64,000 nt of DNA from Lachnospiraceae bacterium Zagget2 (GTDB taxonomy: Bacteria; Bacillota; Clostridia; Lachnospirales; Lachnospiraceae): positions 1-64,000 of the forward strand of contig MSHD01000039.1 in NCBI GenBank assembly GCA_001941045.1. The letters run 5' to 3'. The translations under genes and the position numbers were made by a program. Shown here piece after piece: positions 59,113 through 64,000 of the stretch; positions within the stretch are counted from its first letter, which is position 1, and the number at the start of each line of letters is the position of its first letter. The notes under the pieces are model-generated. The model saw only the letters and a list, made by a program, of their open reading frames with translations. It had not been told where the DNA came from and ran no database searches.

Positions 59113-59155
59113 GTAAAAAAGCAGGACCGCAGCCGTAAAAAGGCTGCAGCCCTGC
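59113..59155 (-). terminator. Terminator of the GH25 gene
   Basis: Minus strand GCAGGGCTGCAGCC, loop TTTTTAC, GGCTGCGGTCCTGC and TTTTTT. It separates the lysozyme gene from the polysaccharide locus promoter. Confidence 0.9.
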
Positions 59156-59169
59156 TGCCACACACAATG

Positions 59170-61350
59170 TTAATAGCCGAGATAGCTGATATTCATATCC
59201 ACATTCCCGCTGATACCGGAAACACTCCCCTTGGAAGAATACTGCCACAGATTATACTTTCCGGAATAAGTACAGCTGGAGTTGTACTGCGCCACCCAGA
59301 TGCAGTAGCTGCTGAGTGACGAAGCGTTCAACTTGCTGTTAAACCAGCTCTTGCTCGCATAAACGCCTGCCGTATAGCCGCCGTTCTTGATCGTCTTACA
59401 GAATGCACTGACGATCGCCGTCCGCTCGCTCACGCCCAGGCCGTTTGCGCGCCCGTTCGTAGCGCTCTCCGTATCAATAAAGATCGGATAGGTGATCTTG
59501 TAGCCGGACACCAGTGAGAGCACCATACTGGCCTCCTCCACCGCCTCGGCCTCTGTAATGGCCTGCGTGAAGAAGTAAACGCCCACCTTGATCCCCGCGG
59601 CGGTCGCACCCTTGATATTGGTCCTGAAATATGGATCCTCCACCAGCACGCCCGTGGAGGAACCACGATACCCGGCACGGATGATTGCAAAGCTGATACC
59701 CGATGCAGCCACCGCGCTCCAGTCTATGGAACCCTGATATTTCGAGACGTCAATACCGCGATTTCCGGAGCTCTGCGACAGACTTCCGTCGGAAGCGAAG
59801 GTATAGGTCACGCCTCCGATGACCTGACTGCCGGTCACCTTATTGTGATTCGCGTCATAATAGTAGACCTTTCCGTCCTGCGTCTGCCAGCCGGTGTACT
59901 GCGGCGACGTGTAGAAGGTCGTATACTTCATGTAATCCTTGACCTTTGCAGTGGTCGTCGCATTCGAGTCAACGTATAAGGTATTGCCGGATGTATCCTT
60001 CAGCACAGTCTCGGAATCGCTGAGCTCTTCCACCGTCACCGCACAGTAGACATATGCCTTATCGGTGGTGGAATCACTGTTCTCATAGAGTATCGTCGCA
60101 CATACACTTGCCGTTCCTGCTTTTTTCATGGTTACGGTAACCGATGTGTCAGACTGCGAGGAAAGCGAACAGACACTGCTATTATCGACAGACCAGCTCA
60201 CACTTTTGACAATGCTTCCATAATCACCCTTTGACAGCGTCAACGCGGCGCTGTTGGAGGAAGCTACATCACAATTGTACAAAGTGACAGACTTCGTGAG
60301 CGACACCACTGTTTCCGTTCTGCTGCTTGTCTGCGTGGAAGCTACTGTGACAAAATGCCCTTTTTGTGACACAGTAGTAATTTCACCATCTGTACTCTCA
60401 TCCGTACTTTCGCTGTCTACTGTGTTTTCGTCGTCTCCCGTACTTCCGCCCTCTTCTGTGCTTCCGCCGGTTTCCGTACTTCCGCCCTCTTCTGTGCTTC
60501 CATCGGTTTCCGTGCTTCCGTCCTCTCCCGTGCTTCCACCGGTTTCCGTACTTCCGCCCTCTTCCGTGCTTCCGCCATCACTGTCTGAGTTCTCACTGCT
60601 ACCTGTCACAACTTTCGCAACAGTCACGGTATTTTTATCGCTGCTGACCGAAGCCTTCGTGAGAAGGGAAGTATCCACCTTCGAGCGGTCGACTTTCGAT
60701 GTCGTCACGGTACTCTCGAGAAGCTCGATCGTGTCAGTCAGGCTTCCTTCCTCCACAACATTATTGACAGCCGTATCCTCAACCGCCACATTGACCTCAG
60801 ACTCTGTCTTGATCTCATCGGTGACATCCACTTTCTTGTACTCAATCTGGCCCTTCACTGCCGCCGTGATGGAACCTTCCACAATCTCATAACCCTCGAT
60901 CTCCTCGAGTTCTACCGCGTAATCACCCTCTTCCAGATCGTCTATGTAAATAATACCGTCCTTGTCCTCATCTGTGTACTCCGTCGCCTTCGCGCCGCTT
61001 TTGTCTTCTTTTACCTTTACGGTAAATTCTTCGCCCGTCACGACCTTCGAATCTTCATTCACGATCTTGATCTTCAGATCCTTCTCAATCGAAGTAGTGG
61101 TCAGATACAGCTGTACAACTGTCGCCTCCTCTTCTTCCTCGACCTCGGCAATCTCCTCTGCAGCCTCTGTCTGTGTCTCTGTCTCCACGACCTGAGCCAC
61201 CATCGTCTCTTCTGAATCATAATCGTAATCTGACATGCTGTATGAGCTGATCCCCATGCTGCCGGTCGCGAGCACCACGGCCATGACCCCTGCGCCAATC
61301 TGCTTCAGCGGCAGTCCGCACAGCTTCATCAGTATCTTCTTCCAGTCCAT
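59170..61350 (-). CDS. Surface GH25 lysozyme with SpaA-like, repeat, Ig-like and wall-binding segments
   Basis: A 726-residue exported protein. IGAGVMAVVLATGSMGISSY (about 17-37) is a membrane anchor or signal. Then: acidic stretch, SpaA/Cna-B-like domain (about 85-160), eight GGSTE-type hexapeptides (about 257-303), Big2-like domain (about 360-430), a choline-binding-like repeat (GWQTQDGKVYYYDANHNKV, about 485), and a GH25 domain (about 525-726: RGIDVSKYQGSIDWSAVAAS, VGVYFFTQAITEAEAVEEAS, PIFIDTES with the catalytic acids). GH25 enzymes cut the MurNAc-GlcNAc bond. It has its own promoter and terminator. It may remodel the wall where the polysaccharide is anchored. Confidence 0.92.
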   Translation of the reverse strand: MDWKKILMKLCGLPLKQIGAGVMAVVLATGSMGISSYSMSDYDYDSEETMVAQVVETETQTEAAEEIAEVEEEEEATVVQLYLTTTSIEKDLKIKIVNEDSKVVTGEEFTVKVKEDKSGAKATEYTDEDKDGIIYIDDLEEGDYAVELEEIEGYEIVEGSITAAVKGQIEYKKVDVTDEIKTESEVNVAVEDTAVNNVVEEGSLTDTIELLESTVTTSKVDRSKVDTSLLTKASVSSDKNTVTVAKVVTGSSENSDSDGGSTEEGGSTETGGSTGEDGSTETDGSTEEGGSTETGGSTEEGGSTGDDENTVDSESTDESTDGEITTVSQKGHFVTVASTQTSSRTETVVSLTKSVTLYNCDVASSNSAALTLSKGDYGSIVKSVSWSVDNSSVCSLSSQSDTSVTVTMKKAGTASVCATILYENSDSTTDKAYVYCAVTVEELSDSETVLKDTSGNTLYVDSNATTTAKVKDYMKYTTFYTSPQYTGWQTQDGKVYYYDANHNKVTGSQVIGGVTYTFASDGSLSQSSGNRGIDVSKYQGSIDWSAVAASGISFAIIRAGYRGSSTGVLVEDPYFRTNIKGATAAGIKVGVYFFTQAITEAEAVEEASMVLSLVSGYKITYPIFIDTESATNGRANGLGVSERTAIVSAFCKTIKNGGYTAGVYASKSWFNSKLNASSLSSYCIWVAQYNSSCTYSGKYNLWQYSSKGSVSGISGNVDMNISYLGY
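60441..60585. repeat. 18-bp coding tandem repeat in the GH25 gene
   Basis: About eight 18-bp units encode (E/T)GGST(E/G) hexapeptides, a Gly-Ser-Thr-Glu linker. Units with GGSTEE and GGSTET alternate, giving a 36-bp higher order. Such coding repeats often vary in number between strains. Confidence 0.8.
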
Positions 61351-61408
61351 ATCTATTCCCCTCCAGGCTTTTCCCGCCATCTTACCATGCTTTCATCGTG
61401 ATTTTTTC

Positions 61409-61437
61409 ATTATAACGCGTTCTTTTCCTTATGTAAA
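61409..61437 (-). promoter_or_regulatory. Promoter of the GH25 gene
   Basis: Minus strand TTTACA (61432-61437), 17 bases, TATAAT (61409-61414), about 60 bases before the ATG. Confidence 0.8.
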
Positions 61438-61477
61438 TGGAAAATTTGTCCATTTCACACATTTTTCGTACTTTTCA

Positions 61478-61506
61478 TTGTCGAAAAAGCCGTTTTTCGC
61501 TATAAT
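61478..61506 (+). promoter_or_regulatory. Promoter of the MerR-methyltransferase gene
   Basis: TTGTCG (61478-61483), 17 bases, TATAAT (61501-61506), divergent from the GH25 promoter 41 bases away. The normal spacer suggests it is not itself a MerR-type target. Confidence 0.7.
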
Positions 61507-61531
61507 GTGCCTGACAGGAGAGATTTTCAGG

Positions 61532-62719
61532 ATGAAAAAAGAAGGCTACTATTCCTCCGGCGAGTTTGCAAAGCTCGCGCGGGTGACACTGCGGACGATC
61601 CGCTACTATGACAAACAGAATATTCTGAAGCCATCGCTCGTGACGGAATCCGGGGCGCGCTTCTACACGAAGGAGGATCTCGCCAGGCTTCAGCAGATCC
61701 TGCTTTTAAAATATCTCGGCTTTTCCCTCGACGACATCCGTGAGATGACCGTGGCGGATACGGACTATCATCTGATGCTCGATTCCCTGCACGTCCAGCT
61801 GAAACTGGTCCGGGACCGGATTGAACAGATGCAGCTCGTGGAGAATACGATCCGCAGCACCGCCGCAGCCATTCAGGACGAACAGTCCGTAGACTGGAGC
61901 CGGATGCTTGAGCTTATTCATCTGACCGGTATGGAAAAGAGCCTGAAAAATCAGTATCAGGACGCGTCCAATATTTCCGCACGCATCAATCTGCACAGTC
62001 TCTGCTCGCAGAATCCCGAGGGCTGGTTCCCATGGGTTTTTCGCATGTGTGACATCCGGCCGGGCATGCGGATTCTGGAGCTCGGCTGCGGAGACGGAAC
62101 ACTCTGGATGAAGAATCTTTCCCGCCTGCCTGAATCCATATCCATTACCCTCTCCGACCTCTCAGAGGGCATGCTCCGCGACGCCCGGCGCACACTTGGC
62201 GCAGAAGATGAACGTTTCTCCTTCGCCGCCTTCGACTGCGCCGACATTCCTTATGAAAAGGAAAGTTTCGATCTGGTTATCGCAAACCATGTACTCTTCT
62301 ACTGCGAGGATATTCCCCACGTATGCGCAGAAGTGCTCCGTGTACTGCGTCCGGACGGCCGCTTTGTCTGCAGCGCCTACGGTTCCAGCCATATGAAAGA
62401 GGTCAGCCAGCTTGTACAGGATTTTGATGAACGGATTATTTTGTCCGCAGAAAAACTCTATGAAAAATTCGGACGCCAAAACGGAGAGCGCATCTTACGC
62501 CCCTTCTTCGAAAAGATCACGTGGCGTTCCTACGAGGATTCCCTGTCAGTCCGTTCGCCTGAACCGCTGATCTCCTACATTCTCTCCTGTCATGGCAATC
62601 AGAATCAATATATTCTTGATCGCTATAATGACTTCCGCGCCATTGTCAAAAAGAAGACAGACCGGGGATTTCCCATCACCAAAGACGCCGGTCTGTTTCT
62701 CTGCCGGAAAAAATTATAA
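61532..62719 (+). CDS. MerR family regulator fused to a class I SAM methyltransferase
   Basis: A 395-residue two-domain protein. Residues 1-75 are a MerR winged helix (YYSSGEFAKLARVTLRTIRY, then GARFYTKEDLARLQQILLLK), followed by a coiled-coil dimer helix (about 85-120). From about residue 165 there is a Rossmann methyltransferase: MRILELGCGDGTLWMKNLS is the SAM-binding motif I, AAFDCADIPYEKESFDLVIA motif II/III. Such fusions let a small-molecule or methyl-group signal control DNA binding, but the ligand is unknown. A MerR-like operator lies directly after the gene. AGGAG is 11 bases before the ATG. Confidence 0.88.
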   Translation: MKKEGYYSSGEFAKLARVTLRTIRYYDKQNILKPSLVTESGARFYTKEDLARLQQILLLKYLGFSLDDIREMTVADTDYHLMLDSLHVQLKLVRDRIEQMQLVENTIRSTAAAIQDEQSVDWSRMLELIHLTGMEKSLKNQYQDASNISARINLHSLCSQNPEGWFPWVFRMCDIRPGMRILELGCGDGTLWMKNLSRLPESISITLSDLSEGMLRDARRTLGAEDERFSFAAFDCADIPYEKESFDLVIANHVLFYCEDIPHVCAEVLRVLRPDGRFVCSAYGSSHMKEVSQLVQDFDERIILSAEKLYEKFGRQNGERILRPFFEKITWRSYEDSLSVRSPEPLISYILSCHGNQNQYILDRYNDFRAIVKKKTDRGFPITKDAGLFLCRKKL

Positions 62720-62736
62720 AATTTTCATAAAAGCCC

Positions 62737-62767
62737 TTGAAGGTGACCATGCGTCACCTTTTATACT
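62737..62767 (+). promoter_or_regulatory. rfbA promoter with 19-bp spacer and MerR-like operator
   Basis: TTGAAG (62737-62742) and TATACT (62762-62767) are 19 bases apart, the long spacing that MerR proteins correct by twisting DNA. The perfect inverted repeat AAGGTGAC-CATGC-GTCACCTT (62740-62760) fills the spacer. The MerR fusion gene ends 20 bases upstream. The hairpin could instead end the upstream transcript, but only four Ts follow it. Confidence 0.7.
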
Positions 62768-62800
62768 GTAGATAATTAAAATGAAGGGGGATATTCTTTT

Positions 62801-63700
62801 ATGAAAGGAATTATTCTGGCAGGCGGCTCCGGCACGCGGCTCTATCCGCTCACCATGGTCACGTCAAAGCAGCTGCTTCCCATCTACGACAAACCGATGA
62901 TCTATTATCCGATGTCTGTACTCATGAGCGCTGGCATCCGGGATATCCTGATCATCTCGACGCCCCAGGACACCCCGCGCTTCCAGGAGCTTCTCGGCGA
63001 TGGCCGCCATTTTGGCGTGGAGCTTTCCTACGCAGTACAGCCGAGCCCGGACGGACTGGCCCAGGCATTTATCATCGGCGCTGACTTCATCGGTCCGGAC
63101 ACCGTCGCGATGGTGCTCGGCGACAACATCTTCGCCGGTCATGGTCTGAAAAAACGCCTGCGCGCCGCCGTACAGAATGCGGAATCCGGCAAGGGCGCGA
63201 CGGTCTTCGGCTACTATGTGGACGACCCGGAGCGCTTCGGCATCGTAGAATTCAATGCGGAGGGCAAGGCCATCTCGATTGAAGAGAAGCCCGCGAAACC
63301 GAAGAGCAATTACTGTGTCACCGGCCTTTATTTCTATGATAACCGCGTTGTTGATTACGCAAAGAACCTGAAGCCGAGCGCGCGCGGTGAGCTCGAGATC
63401 ACCGACCTGAACCGCATCTATCTCGAGAACAGCGAGCTGAACGTTGAGCTGCTCGGACAGGGCTTTACCTGGCTCGACACCGGCACGCACGAGAGCCTCG
63501 TCGACGCCACGAATTTTGTGAAGACGATGGAGACGCACCAGCACAGGAAGATCGCCTGTCTCGAGGAGATCGCATACCTGAACGGCTGGATCACGCGCGA
63601 GGACGTTCTGAAAGTCTATGAAGTGATGAAGAAAAATCAGTATGGCCAGTACCTGAAAGACGTGCTTGACGGCAAATACGTGGATATACTGCATTCATAA
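62801..63700 (+). CDS. rfbA: Glucose-1-phosphate thymidylyltransferase
   Basis: A 299-residue RmlA/Rfb[21 protein letters not shown] is the nucleotide-binding loop; [31 protein letters not shown], and [20 protein letters not shown] follow as in all RmlA enzymes. It joins dTTP and glucose 1-phosphate to give dTDP-glucose, step one of dTDP-rhamnose synthesis. GAAGGGGG precedes the ATG. First gene of a plus-strand operon with rfbB, under the MerR-type promoter. Confidence 0.96.
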   Translation: MKGIILAGGSGTRLYPLTMVTSKQLLPIYDKPMIYYPMSVLMSAGIRDILIISTPQDTPRFQELLGDGRHFGVELSYAVQPSPDGLAQAFIIGADFIGPDTVAMVLGDNIFAGHGLKKRLRAAVQNAESGKGATVFGYYVDDPERFGIVEFNAEGKAISIEEKPAKPKSNYCVTGLYFYDNRVVDYAKNLKPSARGELEITDLNRIYLENSELNVELLGQGFTWLDTGTHESLVDATNFVKTMETHQHRKIACLEEIAYLNGWITREDVLKVYEVMKKNQYGQYLKDVLDGKYVDILHS

Positions 63701-63713
63701 GGAGGAAACGATT

Positions 63714-64000
63714 TTGAACATCATTGTCACCGGCGGAGCCGGATTCATCGGAAGCAATTTTATTTTCCATATGCGAAAGAAATATCCGGACTACCGGATC
63801 ATCTGCCTGGACTCCCTGACCTACGCGGGCAATCTCTCAACGCTCGCCCCGGTCATGGATAATCCCAATTTCCGATTTGTGAAGGAGAGCATCACCGACC
63901 GCGAGGCCGTCTACCGGCTTTTTGAGGAGGAGCACCCCGACATCGTCGTGAACTTCGCGGCGGAGAGCCATGTGGATCGCTCGATCGAGAATCCGCAGAT
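63714..64000 (+). CDS. rfbB: dTDP-glucose 4,6-dehydratase, N-terminal part cut by window edge
   Basis: About 95 codons are in the window. The start is TTG at 63714, seven bases after AAGGAGG. It reads NIIVTGGAGFIGSNFIFHM, the NAD-binding glycine loop, then ICLDSLTYAGNLSTLAPV and VNFAAESHVDRSI, the RfbB/RmlB signature. It makes dTDP-4-keto-6-deoxyglucose from the RfbA product. The catalytic YxxxK lies beyond the edge. It follows rfbA by 13 bases. Confidence 0.95.
   Translation, partial: MNIIVTGGAGFIGSNFIFHMRKKYPDYRIICLDSLTYAGNLSTLAPVMDNPNFRFVKESITDREAVYRLFEEEHPDIVVNFAAESHVDRSIENPQ

Noticed and set aside
60254-60892. 212-codon plus-strand frame with Pro/Ser/Val repeats
   Set aside because: Mirror image of the GGSTE repeat of the GH25 gene.
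62740-62764. Rho-independent terminator of the MerR fusion gene
   Set aside because: Possible, but only four Ts follow the stem, and the stem sits exactly within a 19-bp promoter spacer; the operator reading explains more. Kept as the alternative.

Overview
The window looks like a chromosome segment of an anaerobic Gram-positive Clostridia member, probably Lachnospiraceae. The reasons are strong AGGAGG ribosome binding sites, sigma-A promoters with 17-bp spacers, the rplM-rpsI order, an EpsG/DUF6020/DUF6077-rich polysaccharide locus, a GH25 surface lysozyme and Gram-positive type mobile-element remnants. This is inference from gene content; no 16S is present.

Region 1 (1-1240): the start of a flavodoxin gene and a nitroreductase, both on the minus strand. 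Region 2 (about 1242-8900): a decayed mobile island, visibly more AT-rich than the rest. It is bounded by a second copy of the rpsI 3' end at 1242-1286 and by intact rpsI at 8901-9293. It holds a HEPN/MNT toxin-antitoxin pair, a truncated tyrosine recombinase, a DUF4007 gene fused to the first codons of a conjugative relaxase, a type I toxin-antitoxin locus, a 24-bp tandem repeat, a GtrB-like plus GT-C glycosyltransferase pair, a serine recombinase and a DUF5688 stub.

Region 3 (8901-16735): mainly housekeeping genes on the minus strand (rplM-rpsI with an L13 leader candidate, ispF, tRNA-Met, SEC-C protein and thrS), mixed with a GT11 fucosyltransferase-like gene, an acetyltransferase and an acyltransferase.

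Region 4 (16724-59105): a polysaccharide locus of about 42 kb, almost all minus strand with many 4-bp ATGA overlaps. A sigma-A-type promoter precedes its first gene (59077-59105) and more promoters lie inside it. It encodes two phosphoglycosyltransferases (one long, one PglC-like), at least nine glycosyltransferases, EpsG-like and Wzy-like polymerases, several GT-C/DUF6020/DUF6077/GtrII membrane proteins, and sugar-nucleotide enzymes fitting UDP-ManNAc(3NAc)A-type and bacillosamine-type sugars. It also encodes a heparinase-like protein, a secreted CotH/lamin-tail protein, and an unusual set made of an acyl carrier protein, an adenylating ligase, two fold-III PLP decarboxylase-like enzymes, an ATP-grasp ligase and an LpxD-like acyltransferase. 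That set could make a carrier-bound amino or acyl group to decorate the glycan. Two lone plus-strand glycosyltransferases (27160-27948 and 52907-54157) sit in the locus; each is divergent from its left neighbour with back-to-back promoters and overlaps its right neighbour tail to tail. I recognise no Wzx flippase or Wzz-type length regulator in the window.

Region 5 (59113-64000): a GH25 surface lysozyme (minus), then on the plus strand a MerR-methyltransferase fusion, a promoter with a 19-bp spacer holding a perfect inverted repeat (MerR-like operator), rfbA and the start of rfbB. The dTDP-rhamnose pathway probably continues beyond the right edge.
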